Of a stretch of 64,000 nucleotides of DNA, positions 10,735-23,300 are shown piece by piece (the first letter of the stretch is position 1; the number at the start of each line of letters is the position of its first letter). Source of the DNA: Thereva unica (lineage: Eukaryota; Arthropoda; Insecta; Diptera; Therevidae); assembly GCA_949987705.1 (NCBI GenBank), contig OX465281.1, forward strand, positions 144,012,876-144,076,875. Direction: 5' to 3'. The notes beneath the pieces were generated by a model that searched no databases, was not told the origin of the DNA, and was given only the letters and a program-made list of their open reading frames with translations. The position numbers were made by a program, and so were the translations under genes.

Positions 10735-12313
10735 ATGTCAATCCCCCCAAAGAAAAATAAAAATCTTTCCCCAAATCCATATCCTATTATTACGAGATTA
10801 AGAAGTAGATTAGGCTTATTTAGATCAAATATAGAAAATATAAACGAAAGCATAAGTGAAGAAATTAGTGAAAGTTACAGTGATAATTTTAATAACAGAG
10901 TTTTGCGAAGTAATTTTGAAAACCGATCATTAGAACATATTTGTGAAAACGTACCTAGTGCCAGTGATAATACCCCTTTTGACTTCGTACCTAATTCTCG
11001 TTTTGACCTCTCGTATTCAGATAATTCTTCAAACACCATGGTTGATAACAACCCAATAAATAATGTAATTCCACCAACGGTTCCTATCACAAGGACTATG
11101 ACTTCAATGGACGTATTCAATTCATTAAGAATACCCGACGCGATTAAAGATCTCCCGCAATACGATGGAAATCCGCGTTTACTTTTCGAATTTTTAGGTA
11201 ACGTCGAAGAAATTCTTGAGTTGATCGCCGTAACTAGCGGCACCGGTTATGGTCAATTATTATTACGAGCAATTCGAAACAAAATAGTTGGGCCAGCTAA
11301 TGAAGTCCTCAATATGTATGGGACTCCTCTAGAATGGGATCAGATTAAACAAAATCTAATCCTCCACTACTCTGATAAAAGAAACGAGACGTCGTTGATT
11401 AGGGACCTTCATAAAACGAAACAGGGTAGCCAAACGATAGAAAAATTTCATAGCGAAATAATCGAATTACTCGCGAGTATGACAAACCACGTATCCATCC
11501 ACGAAAAGGACCCAAATGTTATAAATTCAAAGAAAATCTTATTTACAGAAATGTGTTTAAATTCATTCTTATCGGGACTTAGAGAACCATTAGGTTCGAC
11601 CATTAGGGCCATGAAACCTCTTACTTTAGCAGAAGCTTTTGCTTACTGCATTAAAGAACAAAACATATTTTATGGTAAATCGGAAAGCTCCAATTCGTCC
11701 GGAAGTAAAATACAACACACACAGAATAAACCAAGATTTCCTCACAAACCCTGGAATACGAACTTTACACAAAATCTTAGATTCAACCAAGGCGGCGCTT
11801 TACCTCGTTTTGTTCCATATAATTTCCCTCGCCAGGCCCACCTTCAATAGACCACCACTAGGACCCCAGCCTTCAACTTCTTTCCGACAGATAACAAATC
11901 AACCGTACAAACAACCAGAATTAAAACCAGAACCAATGGACACATCATCGGGCAACATGAGATCTAATACATACCAGTCGCAAAGAAAACCACAATCTAA
12001 TTTCTTCCGTTCTAATAACAGACCAAATTTTACCAGTAAAGAATTATTCCATATAACTGAAGGTTCTCAAGAGTCAAACGCCCCTGGTGACTACCACTCA
12101 AATTTAGATGAATATTATTATGATAGAAGTGATCAAAGACGCAACATTCAAGTAGTCGAGTTGGATGAGGATTTTTCAAACAGAGCCTCGAACCACCAAC
12201 CACCACCGATATTAACATTCACGGATCAATTTTACCTTATATTAATGTTTCTTCACCATTTGGACGCCCCCTCAAATTCTTGGTTGATACAGGTTCGTCA
12301 GCTTCCTTTATAA
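10735..12313 (+). pseudogene. gag: Errantivirus gag, one frameshift
   Basis: The first frame (10735-11850, 371 codons) opens with MSIPPKKNKNLSPNPYP. It contains a Ser/Asn-rich N-terminal third and a capsid-like region: QYDGNPRLLFEFLGNVEEIL, then YSDKRNETSLIRDLHKTKQG and CLNSFLSGLREPLGSTIRAM. The frame is lost near 11830 and continues in the next frame with a Pro/Gln/Asn-rich tail (EPMDTSSGN) to 12313. As in other errantivirus gags there is no CCHC knuckle. The tail overlaps the start of the protease frame, which lies at -1 relative to it, as expected for -1 ribosomal frameshifting into pol. The 11830 shift is therefore the abnormal one. The minus-strand frame 10875-11243 is a shadow. Confidence 0.8.
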
Positions 12314-15300
12314 ACCCGGAATTTGTACACCCCGAAGACACGAGATTAATCAAACCAGTAATTATAAATACAGTCTTGAATAACCATACCATAAATAAAG
12401 AAATATTTTTGAATAATTTTATAGAGTTTGAACAACCTGGAACTAGTAGATTCCTTGTCTTTCGCTTCCACGGTTATTTTGATGGGCTTCTAGGATTAGA
12501 TTTCTTAAAAAACTTAGGCGTGAAAGTTGATTTAATTAATGATGTTCTGACCAATGACATGATTAAAATTCCATTGGAATTTAAACCCAACTTCATGTCA
12601 GAAAAAATTCTAATTCCTGCTAATTCGAAATATATATAGTTAAAATACCTGTAGACAAACAAGAGGGTGATATTTATATTAGACACACAGAAATAAACCC
12701 TTCACTATACATCCCTGAAGGTATTTATTATGCAAACGATTGGCACAGCTTCGTAGAAGTGATAAACCAGTCTGAACACGAGGAAATGTTATTTCTAGAA
12801 CAACCAATCAAAGTTGAATCTTTCTCCTCAGAAAGAATTCTGGAAGTAAATAATTTCAACGTAAACTACGAACATAATGGTTATGAGGAAGACATTAAAA
12901 ACTTACTCAGAATTAACCACCTAAACCAAGAGGAAACTAAAGCTCTAGTTAAGGTATGTAAAGAATACGAAGAGATATTCCATAGGGAAGGGCAAGATCT
13001 GAGTTTCACGAACCAAGTAAAACACCAAATAACCACAACGGACGATATCCCTGTATATACTAAATCTTATCGTTATCCACACATTCATAGAGAAGAAGTG
13101 AGGAAGCAAATCACTGAAATGCTGGACCAGAATATCATAAGACCTAGTTACTCACCATGGAGCTCTCCAGTTTGGATTGTTCCTAAGAAACTGGACGCTA
13201 GTGGGAAGCAGAAATGGCGGTTAGTCATAGACTACCGTAAGCTAAATGAAAAAACGATCAACGATCGATATCCCTTGCCTAATATAACAGAAATTTTAGA
13301 TAAATTAGGTAAGTGTATGTACTTTTCCACGTTGGATTTGAAGAGTGGATTTCATCAAATAGAGATATACCCAAACGACATTCCAAAGACAGCGTTCACA
13401 GTGGAAGGAGGGCACTACGAATACGTTCGCATGCCCTTCGGCCTTAAAAACGCCCCAACTACTTTTCAGAGGGTAATGGATAATGTCTTGAAAGAATTAC
13501 AAGGTTCCATATGTCTTGTATACCTCGACGACATTATAATCTACTCAACTTCTCTTTCGGAACATGTTGATAATCTACGAAAAGTTTTCCAAAGACTCAA
13601 GGATGCTAATTTAAAGATACAGTTAGATAAATCCGAATTCTTGCGAAAAGAGATTGAATTCCTGGGTCATGTAGTGACCACAGACGGCATAAAGCCTAAC
13701 CCCAACAAAACTAAAGCCATTCAGAATTTTCCATTGCCAAAAACTAGCAAAGAGATAAAATCATTCCTTGGATTATTAGGCTATTTCAGGAAATTCATTA
13801 AGGATTTTGCTAAACTCACAAAGCCCTTAACTGAATGCTTAAAGAAAGGAAGGAAAATCACACTGGATGAACGTTATGTGAAAACCTTCGAAGCCTGTAA
13901 AGACCTTCTGATTAACGACCCTATACTGCAATACCCCGATTTCTCTAAGCCTTTTATACTCACTACAGACGCGAGCAACTACGCAATTGGCGCTATATTG
14001 TCACAAGGACCAGTTGGCAGTGACAGGCCAATATGTTACGCAAGTAGGACTCTGACAGAATCCGAGACTAATTATTCGACAATCGAGAAGGAATTGTTGG
14101 CATCGTATGGGCAACAAAATATCAGGCCTTGTTTGGTCGAAAGTTTAAGATTGTCACGGACCATCGACCTTTGGTTTGGATCATGAATCTCAAGGATCCT
14201 AACTCTAGACTTGTCCGCTGGAGGTTGAAGCTCGAAAAGTACGAGTATGAAATATTTTACAAAAAAGGTACACAAAATAGCAACGCCGACGCCTTAAGCA
14301 GAATCAAGACCCAAGATGAACAACCACAGATTGTAGAAGCTAATGTAGGAGAACAGGCGAGTGCAGCCAGCACAACGGGAGCTACCATACATTCAGCAGT
14401 AGAGAATGTAAACGATGGAATTTATATATCTGAAAGACCATTGAACGAATTTTCCCTCCAATTAATTATCGAAATGTCTGATAGGAAACCAGAGTTTACA
14501 CTCGAAGTACCCTTCAAAAATAAACAGAGAAGGATAGTTAGGATACCAAATAATTCAGAAGAAACCCTGGTAGGGATATGTAAAAGATTTCTAACACCTA
14601 ATAAACTTAACGCCATTCATACTGATGATAATACTCTTCGAATAATCCAAACTGTGCATTCTAAATATTTCTCTCACTCAAGGACCTTTAGAATAATTCG
14701 TTGCATAGACGTACTAAAGGATATAACCGACGGTGACCAACAAGACCGAACCATCCGCGACTACCATAGAAATAATAACCACCGCGGAATAAATGAGACC
14801 CTTTCGCATCTAAAAAGATCATTTTACTTTCCATTTATGAAAAATAAAATAATTAAAATTATTAACAACTGCGACGTGTGCCAAACACTAAAATATGACA
14901 GGTCTCCACTTAAAATTAGACATACCATCCCTGAAACCCCAGAGAAACCATTAGACATTCTTCATACCGACATATACACAATAAATAATAAACAGATACT
15001 AACAGTTATAGATAAATTCTCGAAATTTGCAGCAGCTTTCACACTGACCGCTAGGAATAGTCTGAATATAATCAAATCCCTGAAATCTTTTATGAGCACA
15101 CACGGGATACCCAAGAAGTTAATCTCAGATCCCGGTTCAGAGTTCACTTCCTTAATATTCGAAGACTTTTGTAAACAATACGAAATTAATCACCATGTCA
15201 CATCCTTTCAACAAAGTAGTAGTAATTCCCCAGTGGAAAGATTACATTCAAGTTTAACAGAAATTTACAGAATTATCTACAACCTCCATAAAGAAAAAGA

Positions 15301-15856
15301 TCACAAGGACATTCTGAATGAAACCCTAATAACTTATAACAATGCTGTTCATTCAGCAACACAGCTAACACCCTACGAAGTATTCTACGGTAGGACTTAT
15401 AGATTTAATAATGAAACACAACATAAAACAACCCATGCATATCTAGAAAAATTAAATGAATTTCAATCTCAATTATACCCCATAGTAAAGCAAAAATTAG
15501 AAGAAAAAACCAAGCATAATATTGATAAGATTAATAAAAATAGAGTAGAACCCGAAAAGTACGCAATAGGGACTAGAATATTCAAAAAGGAAAATAGAAG
15601 GAACAAGTTGACGCCTAGGTTTACCAAATATAGAGTAAAGGAAGATAGGGATGTAACTTTGACAACTAGCAAAAATAAGAAATTTCACAAATCTAAAATA
15701 AAAAGAAAACATAAATTGCAGGATAATCCATCTAATGCAAGCCCACAAAATGGAGATTCAGGACTTAACCAACAGCAGGGGAATTCTTCCAATGAAACTG
15801 GGCACTGCTCGAACGATACATCGATACAACAACCTACTGCACATAGTCCGACTTGA
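12169..15856 (+). pseudogene. pol: Errantivirus pol (PR-RT-RNaseH-IN), two frameshifts
   Basis: Protease: KFLVDTGSSASFINPEFV near 12280. The frame breaks in a TATATATA run near 12637. The next frame runs 12640-14186 with RT: WRLVIDYRKLNEKT, FSTLDLKSGFHQIE, the catalytic VYLDDIIIYS near 13520-13550, and RNase H (LTTDASNYAIGAILSQG near 13960). It breaks again near 14103. The third frame (to 15856) holds the rest of RNase H (VTDHRPLVWIM, NADALSRI) and integrase: a zinc region ending NCDVCQTLK, then the D, D and E residues in LHTDIYTIN, LISDPGSEFTS and NSPVERLHSSL. The C-terminus is basic. Both breaks are single-base-type changes, one in a simple repeat. Confidence 0.85.
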
Positions 15857-17318
15857 ACAGTATGAACAGACAATTGACAATATCGACAATTCACTGAACA
15901 CATTAGGAAAATTAGACGAGACAGACGAATTACTAGGATCTCTAAATATAACTAAACTAAAATTGATAGATTTAAAACATAAATTTTATAGCCTTATGCC
16001 GACAAGAAGAACTAGAAGGGGTCTTATCAACGGGTTAGGTACAGTAATAAAAACTATTACAGGAAATATGGATGCAGATGATGCAACCAAATTAAATAAT
16101 GATATAGAAAAATTAATGAAAAATCAAGAATTTACGCAAAAAGAAGTAAATAGACAAATCCTGATAAATAATAAAATGATCGAACGTTTTAACAATATAA
16201 CTGAACACATAAATTTCCAACAAGATACCATGACAAATCATTTCAAGCAAACTCAAAATAAAATAAAAAAGGAAAATTTTAAATTACAAAATTTGCAATA
16301 CATGAATCAGATCAACTACAATTTAGAGTTACTCAATAATCATTTAACTAGCTTATCAGAAGCAATAATACTAGCAAAATTAAACATAATCTCAAAACAA
16401 ATACTAAACCCTACAGAACTCTCAGAAATACACACAATTTTTACCAAACAAAATTTCACTATAATTTCTAATGAACACATTTATGAATTATTAGAACTTC
16501 AAGCCTATTACAATGACACTAATCTAATATTTAACGTACAAATACCGATATTCTCAGAGGAAGAATATTCATATTTTCACATAATTTCCCTACCTATTAA
16601 CCAAACAAAAATCATACCTTCCAAACCATACCTAATCCTCAGTCCTAACAGTATTCAAAATTTTGACCAGAAATGTCCGAAAATTGAAGATATATATATT
16701 TGCAAAAGGACCGAATACCAAGAGTCACCAATAAACTCTTGCATCGCTAATTTAATAAATAATCAGGCAGCAAGTTGTATATTACAGAACCGAGAAAAAA
16801 CTATAGAGATCTTTCAGCCAGAACCAAACTACGTCATACTAATTAACATCCCGAAGACGATCATTTACACAACATGTGGCACCGAACAACAGAACGTGCA
16901 GGGCTCCATGCTTATCCACTTGATCAACTGTGAGATTAACATCAACGGCATCATATACAGCTCAACTGCCAGGAGACATTGGGATGAAATAACCATACAT
17001 CCAACCATCTTCAAGGAGATCAACGCCACAGATTCCAGCATCGCAACCCTGAGAAGACTTGATACCTACCAGTTCGCAGAAAGCAACCCTTTGGACTTTC
17101 TACCATCTTACGTCGACTCCACTAGTTTCTACTCTGCAACCACAGGATTTACACTATTGCTAATAATAATCATAATAGTCATATTGTACAAAGGACATCG
17201 AGGATTCTTTCAACCCAGTCAGTCACCAACCACGCATGGTTTCGTATCGTCCAACGAACCAAGGTTCATATGGCCGATACTCAACAGTAAGGAGGGAGGA
17301 GTTACATGCCCCGTATAG
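15735..17318 (+). CDS. env: Errantivirus envelope glycoprotein
   Basis: A 527-codon frame that starts inside the 3' end of pol and ends 19 bases into the 3' LTR. Features: a furin-type site TRRTRRGLINGLGTVI at residues 90-105, followed at once by a hydrophobic Gly-rich fusion-peptide-like segment; a long heptad-type helical region (about 120-230) rich in Asn/Gln/Leu; Cys pairs in the 330-420 region (CPKIEDIYIC, CIANLINNQAASC); and a single membrane anchor TLLLIIIIIVILYK near residue 485, with a short cytoplasmic tail. This is the layout of insect Gypsy Env proteins, related to baculovirus F proteins. No signal peptide is seen at the listed Met; in relatives env is made from a spliced mRNA that supplies the 5' end, so the true N-terminus is uncertain. 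Confidence 0.85.
   Translation: MQAHKMEIQDLTNSRGILPMKLGTARTIHRYNNLLHIVRLEQYEQTIDNIDNSLNTLGKLDETDELLGSLNITKLKLIDLKHKFYSLMPTRRTRRGLINGLGTVIKTITGNMDADDATKLNNDIEKLMKNQEFTQKEVNRQILINNKMIERFNNITEHINFQQDTMTNHFKQTQNKIKKENFKLQNLQYMNQINYNLELLNNHLTSLSEAIILAKLNIISKQILNPTELSEIHTIFTKQNFTIISNEHIYELLELQAYYNDTNLIFNVQIPIFSEEEYSYFHIISLPINQTKIIPSKPYLILSPNSIQNFDQKCPKIEDIYICKRTEYQESPINSCIANLINNQAASCILQNREKTIEIFQPEPNYVILINIPKTIIYTTCGTEQQNVQGSMLIHLINCEININGIIYSSTARRHWDEITIHPTIFKEINATDSSIATLRRLDTYQFAESNPLDFLPSYVDSTSFYSATTGFTLLLIIIIIVILYKGHRGFFQPSQSPTTHGFVSSNEPRFIWPILNSKEGGVTCPV
17289..17299 (+). other. Polypurine tract of the errantivirus
   Basis: AAGGAGGGAGG lies directly before the AGTTACATG start of the 3' LTR, where plus-strand priming occurs. 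Confidence 0.8.
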
Positions 17319-17748
17319 AATTCATTATTACCTGTAAACCATAAATCCACCTTCCGGCACCTGCCGCGATTCAGCAATTTAGTTGTAAGAATTTAAATCA
17401 ATAACCAGACGCTAGATAATCATTTTTATTAATTTCTTAATAAATTCTTGGAATAATGTTAACATGCACTCATTTAGGTTTTAGATTGCACATTTTTGTA
17501 TCAGGTTAAGTAGAGTTCATTTTAACCTTTATCATATTTTAAATTATGAATATCGATCACTCTTAGTTTTGGTTCTGTACTGTTAAGATCGATATTCGTT
17601 GCTATCTTGTTGTTTGATTTTTAAATTCTAATTTTGATTCTTAAATTTGTTTGATAATAGATTTTGTGATTTCTTAAATAAATAATTATTGTTCGGACTT
17701 TTAAATATTATTATTTTTTTGGTCATAAGACGGGCGGTTAACGTAATT
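17300..17748 (+). repeat. Errantivirus 3' LTR
   Basis: 449 bp, the same length as the 5' copy and nearly identical, followed by the CGCG target duplication at 17749-17752. Confidence 0.93.
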
Positions 17749-17752
17749 CGCG

Positions 17753-18095
17753 CAGCTGGGGAAATTAAAGCTGCACACAAATAAAAATTGCGCACGTATT
17801 GATAAGAAATGCGCTTATGTATTTTCAAATTTCCCCTTCGAAATTTGTTGCGACTAGGCTAAGGGATGGGAACGGCATGCGGGGATTCTACTGCGCATGG
17901 AAATCGTTACTTTCTCGGCATCAACGCTTTTGGCGCGACCTCTATTATTTTTCTCTCTCTATACTCAACTGTTTCTCATGATTATGTGTTTACACAAGAA
18001 GTATTATTGTATTGGTAATATCAGGCGGGATCAGGCGCGAAAATCTTAAAAGCAAGTGGAATCAGTTTCGATGCTTTTTTACATATCTAATTTGT
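17753..18095. other. No supported gene
   Basis: This is the far flank of the errantivirus. On the minus strand the join across the element reads ALISPAARSGINSFGGT, which could be LINE, but no motif secures it. The rest is unassigned. Confidence 0.35.
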
Positions 18096-18099
18096 ATCT

Positions 18100-19690
18100 T
18101 TAATGTATCTTTAATGCTATTTTCGCAGAAACTTTTTGCTGGCTTAAGGTTTGTTGTTGTAGCCACGTTAATGGAAGTGTGTTAAGCAGCACTTGTGAAG
18201 CCGAAGGGAACTGAGATTGCTCGTCTTTAGCCAGTTGTTGAAGTGTTCGAATCGCAAGGTGGGGCGCGCATGATACCCCAAAAGTCACGGTAGAAAAGCA
18301 GTAATCTTGTATGGGCAGATTAACATCACTTCTCCACAGAATACGCTGTAAGTTAATGTCATCTGAATGAACCGCAATTTGACGGTACATCTTCTCGATA
18401 TCAGCCATTAGAGCAAAACTTGAATTTTCGCCAACTCAACAGTACAGAGCTATTTCATTTTGGAGGCTAGGTCCAGTATATAAAATGTCGTTCAGGGACA
18501 CGGTGGAGGGGCTCCTTCGCGAAGCGTCAAATACTACAAGCAGCCTTGTTGAAACTGTTGATAACACGGTTTACCTTGTAGCTAAATGGTCTTCTTCTTT
18601 TGTTTTAGCTTACCGCATGTGACACAACTGTAGATACTCTTCTATGCACTTGGTATATTGTTCCCTTATAGATGGGTTCGAAGATAATCGTCGCTCTAAA
18701 CTGAGGAAACTCGCCACTGCACCAGCTCTTGAAGCACCTAACGAATGCTGATGATCTTTACTAATAAAAGGTAGTTTTACGCATCATCTCCCACTTTGTA
18801 AACGAGTATGAGTGTGAGCGGAATCTGACCTACAGCAGTTATGCTGGCGATGACAGGCGATTTGCGAAGACCCAACGATTGCGCCACGTATTCGGTACAA
18901 AATGAAGCTTGCGACCCTGGTTCAAGCAGAGCCCGAAAAGTTCTTGTAGTTTTTCCTGGACCTTGCAAGGTAACTAGCACTGTGGCTAATAAAACTTCTC
19001 TTTGAGTAGAGGTATTTAGAGAATTTATAGCTGAATTCCTTGTGTTCACTGATAATTTGAGAATAGGATGCTGGTGTAAATGACTTGAATGTTTTTGTTT
19101 TCATTGAATTAGAGCCGGAAAGCTGATCATTAGGAGAAATATGTAATAGGGTGTGATGACGCTTATGGCAACGGAAACACGAATTTTTGCTATTACATTG
19201 TGGAGCCAGGTGACCAACATCTAAACAATTTATGCAGAGACCCTTTTTTCTTACAATTTCATTTTCAAGTTTAATTTTTGAAATTCTGGGCAGTTCCTTA
19301 GGAGTGATTACCGTTGCATACGATGCACGTAGAGGATTGTGGTCGCATGAGTTTCCCTTTCTTTTCAGCTTTGATGTTTGTTTTCCTCGTGTCCAGTCCT
19401 TCCAAGGCCCTAAATCTTTTCTTTAAAAATTTGTCCAACTCAGCCCAAGTTGATAACTTGCTGGATCTGTCCAGTGATTGCCCCCAAAGTTGATGAGTCT
19501 TCACTGGTAACTTCTTCACGGCTACATGCACAAATATTGGATCCCAGTCGAATATCGGAATCCTTAAATTTTTTCAACGATGTAATACACTCGTTGAAGG
19601 TGTCCAGAGTAGTTTTCACTCCTTGGGCATTTTCATTTCGTATAGTGGGTTGAACAAATAGCAAATCCAATTGAGCTCGCACTAGCACTC
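18100..19690 (-). pseudogene. BEL/Pao retrotransposon relic (gag, protease, part of RT)
   Basis: Minus strand, 5' to 3'. A gag segment from 19688 with KKFKDSDIRLGSNI is followed, after a shift near 19530, by FVHVAVKKLPVKTHQLWGQS and the gag end. A Cys/His segment, CFRCHKRHHTLLH, lies near 19150-19185, as in BEL gags. The protease at 19049-18777 reads ALLEPGSQASFCTEYVAQSL, with Glu where BEL proteases usually have the catalytic Asp. A spacer near 18660-18740 (AVASFLSLERRLSSNPSIRE) precedes the RT start MADIEKMYRQIAVHSDDINL at 18408-18350 and TFGVSCAPHLAIRTL. The RT stops at about 18120, before the YVDD box, so the copy is truncated as well as frameshifted. Confidence 0.85.
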
Positions 19691-19919
19691 GTTTATTGTG
19701 ATATCATTCCTTTAAAATACATAACTGTCAAACTGGCATTCATATTTAAGAATTTTTTAAAATAAAAGTAGGCTTTATTGTAAATAACTGTTGCTCTGCC
19801 TTAATTAATATTTTTTATTAAATTTAAAAGTATAAATCACTAGGGAATCACTTTCAGGTCATATATTTGGCAGTTTATTTATAGCTTATATTTTGACAGT
19901 TCTAATGAACTTTGAAAAA

Positions 19920-19931
19920 TGCAGTGTGTCA
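19920..19931. repeat. Target duplication, left copy, of the LINE at 19932-24439
   Basis: TGCAGTGTGTCA here is repeated exactly at 24440-24451. Confidence 0.85.
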
Positions 19932-20161
19932 CTAATATTTATTTATTTATTTATTTTATTTATTTATTATACATTTATTGGGGCAGTACACAAGAACTAC
20001 ATCTTTTAAAGTACAGAACAAACGGCAAGAAAAATATTTAAATCTTAAAAAAAATGACTTAAACTAGCCTTAAATAAATAATGTAGAAGTGAAAAGAAAA
20101 ATATAGGGGATAGATAAGAGGGTTAGATAGGGGGAAAAAAATAGAAAGGAAATAAAAAGAA

Positions 20162-21436
20162 CTAAAGAAAAGATGAGGAAGAGGAAGAGAGAAAACTAGA
20201 TGCTTGCTTTCTGAAAGCTGCTGTTGTGCCTATCCTTTTTATTGTGTTAGGAAGGCAATTCCAAAGTCTAATTGTATACACAAAGAAGGAGCGACTACCA
20301 ATTAGGGACAAATGAGCAGGTATAAGGAATTTGATTGATCTCAAGGACTGTAAAGGAGTTAGGAAGTCGGAGAGGTATACAGGACTTTTAGCATAAAATG
20401 CTTTATGTAGGAGGACCAGTGCCATGATGTCAAGAAGACGAAAAATGTCGTGACCTAATAAAGAATTTGGTATGCCTGACACATGATCCGAGCGTCTCAA
20501 GTGGAAAATATACCGTAGACAATCATTAAATGCTACCTTAAGACGTTGACGACAAGATGAGTCAAAAGAAATGTAAACAAGGGCACCATAAAGAAAATGT
20601 GGCACCACGAGAGTTTTAACTAGCTTGGCACGAATAGATTGTGGTAAGAGATTACCATAGAGCCAAAGTTTACGCAATGTGCCATAGATCTTGGAGAGTA
20701 TAAGTGAGACATGATCGCAGCAGGATAGTCTGTCATTAATAATAATACCGAGATTATTGACACATTCAACAAAGGGAAGAGGAATATTATCAAGGACGAT
20801 ATTTGGAATATTGTCCAGGGACCTATTGGGACGTTTAAGGATGAGTGCTTTGGACTTATTAGGATTTAATTTGAGAAAATTGGAAGAACTCCACTCATTT
20901 ATTTGGGACAGAATATCATTAAGATTTGAGATGCAAGATCTGATTTTACTAGGAGGACACGAGGTGTACAACTGAAGATCATCAGCATATAGATGAAATG
21001 AGCAGCGTTGAATAACGGAGGTAACATCGTTGACATACAGGGAGAAAAGGAGAGGACCGAGAATTGAGCCTTGTGGAACCCCTACAAGTACTGGTAGGAA
21101 TGAAGACGCAACCCCGTTATGACGAACACACTGTGACCTATTAGACAGAAGGGAGGAGAAAAGTCTGATGGCAGAAGAAGAAAAATTATAGAATGTCCTA
21201 AGTTTGGAAAGCAAACGCGAGTGGACTACAGAGTCAAACGCTTTGGAGAAATCAAGAAGAACAAGTAAACCTACATCACCCTGATCGAGGACTGAACGAA
21301 GATCTGAAGTTACCTTCAATACAGCAGTTTCGCAGCTATGGTTTTTACGGAAGCCAGATTGTAGTTTAGAAAGGAAATTGTTAGATTCAATATAGCGCGT
21401 GATCTGACCGAAGAGAATTTTCTCAGACTTTGGCAA
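20162..21436 (-). pseudogene. LINE ORF2, reverse transcriptase half
   Basis: The second half of ORF2 (about 420 codons). RT motifs in order: LLVLLDFSKAFDSVVHSRLL (motif A), GVPQGSILGPLLFSLYVNDV, FHLYADDLQLYTSC (catalytic YADD near 20975-21000), and NPNKSKALIL. The C-terminal domain holds NDCLRYIFHLRRSDHVSG and ends in SFLSSSSSSFL. No RNase H domain follows, which fits the CR1 side of the superclade. The frame is joined to the endonuclease half by a small indel near 21430, in the stretch encoding AKV/SEKILFGQI. Confidence 0.88.
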
Positions 21437-23000
21437 GAAAGGGAAGAATACTAGTAGGACGATAATCTGTTAAATCGACTGGACAGGATTTCTTTGGTAA
21501 TGGAATCACAACAGACTTTTTCCAAATCAGGGGCACTTGTGAAGTTGTCACGCAGTAATTAAAGATATGAGTGATGGTTTCCAGAATTAGTGGAGAGAGT
21601 AACTTAAGAAATCGCGGAGAAACTTCATCACAACCGATACTGTTAGATGAGATGGACAGCAATGTTTCAAGAACTTCACAGGAGTCTACACAACGAAAGT
21701 TGAAACCATCAGTACTGAGTGAGCTAGATGAAGGGGAGTACGTGCGAGAGGAGAGTGTGTTATCAGGAGGAAATTGAATAAAGGAAGCATTGAGAAGATT
21801 TACATCTACATCAGAAGGTGAGGGTACAGAAGTATTGATTCCTAAAGAACGAATATTGGACCAAAGTTGTTTGGAATTTAGAGCGGGATCAAGCTTGCGG
21901 GAGTAAAATTCCCGTTTAGCAGATTTGACTTTACAAGTGATTAGGTTGCGTAATTGTTTGTAAGCATTACGATACCTAGGAATTCTGGTCTTGCGATAGC
22001 GCCTATACATAAACTCACGCTGATTTATCAGATCGCGGATTTCACGGGAATACCATGGACAATGGCGGGATACCTGGCGCCTTCTCGTTACTATAGGAAC
22101 ACACTGATCGAAAAGGTGATGAATAAAAGCAGTTAATAGATCAACTTTAGTGTCGATACAAGTGGTGTAATAGATATCATCCCACCGCATTGCCGCAGCG
22201 ACTTCAGAAAACTGATCTAAATTAATATTGCTATAGTCACGATACGAAATGGAAGAAGATGAAGAGGGAGGAGAAAATGCAAACTTAGTTGAGAGAAATA
22301 GTAGGTCATGATCAAGAAAACTAGGCGGGGAGATTTGACTGTGTTTTAATACAGCATCCGTGGCAGTGGTAGCTAGAATATCGAGTAGGGAGGGATTGTG
22401 GCAGTTCAAAAACGTAGGCAGTTCATTCAAGATATGTAAATCCAGTGATACAAGGAATTGCTTAAGTGCAGTCGAACGATTATTGGCTTTCAAAAGGTTA
22501 ACATTAAAATCACCAGCAACAATTATGTTTTCGTAGTGCAGAGAAAGCCTTGCAATAAGGTAGGCAAGTTCAGTGCCAATCTCAGTGTTAAAACTATTGG
22601 GCGGACAGTATACACTGACTACAACACATTTGTCACCGGCAGATTTTACTTCTACCGCAAGAAATTCAAGTTGCGAGCCACACGATTTGCCCACCACTTT
22701 CGAGGAGAGCAATGATGCACAATATATGGCGACACCCCCACCAGTACGACCTATGCGATCATTACGATGCATCAAAAAACCAGGAAGGGAAACTAGAGCA
22801 GACGGGATTCCAGTTTTCAACCAAGTCTCACTTACCAACAGAACATGAATTTTCGTGAGTTCCAACATTAATCTGAATTCATCCATTTTATTTCTTAAGC
22901 TTCTTGCATTAAAAACACAAATGTTCAGGCCTGAGCAGGAAGAGGACAGGATATTGAGTAGTAGTCTCCCCCTGTGCACACAATTAGTGTAATTATTCAT
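21423..23000 (-). pseudogene. LINE ORF2, AP-type endonuclease half
   Basis: Frame of 525 codons from MNNYTNCVHRGR. The endonuclease has INICVFNARSL-like opening (LNICVFNARSLRNKMDEFRL), the Glu motif LLVSETWLKTG, GGGVAIYCASL, the Asn/Asp motif IIVAGDFNVNLL, and PSFLDHDLLFLS in place of the usual SDH. A linker with YRRYRKTRIPRYRNAYKQLR leads to the RT N-terminal extension (VPLIWKKSVVIPLPK, DYRPTSILPFLAKV) where the frame stops. Function: nicks target DNA to prime reverse transcription. With the frameshift, ORF2 is split in the present sequence. Confidence 0.87.
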
Positions 23001-23300
23001 AATTCCTAGAGATTATCCAAATCAAAGGACAGAACAACACACAGAAGCATCCATCAAGCAAGCACAGTAGAAGTGAGAAAAGGTGAAAGTGAAGGATAAA
23101 TACATTACAAGAACATATATATAAAGAAACTAAAGCTAATAAAATTAATAAAAATATAGAACAAAGAAGAAAATAACATAATATAAAAACAAAGAAGAAA
23201 ATAATTAACATTGAAGAGACGAAAATGAAAATTAAAATTAAAAATAAATTAAAAATCATGCTCAAAGTGCGATGCGATGCTCCAAGACATGTGCTGGCAG

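Larger units (their letters stand above)
9900..17748 (+). mobile_element. Errantivirus (env-bearing Gypsy), full length with frameshifts
   Basis: A complete LTR element of 7849 bp: 449-bp LTRs, a primer site, gag, pol, env and a polypurine tract in order. LTR ends AGTTA...TAATT are the errantivirus type. CGCG is duplicated on both sides (9896-9899 and 17749-17752); CG-rich targets of this form are known for the ZAM lineage. The insertion lies in the LINE on the opposite strand. The two LTRs differ at only a couple of visible positions, so insertion was recent, yet gag and pol carry three frameshifts (about 11830, 12637 and 14103). The env frame is intact. I describe the breaks only; as it stands gag-pol cannot be expressed whole. 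Confidence 0.92.

Noticed and set aside
18922..19104. Second minus frame overlapping the BEL protease
   Set aside because: Alternative frame of the same relic without motifs.
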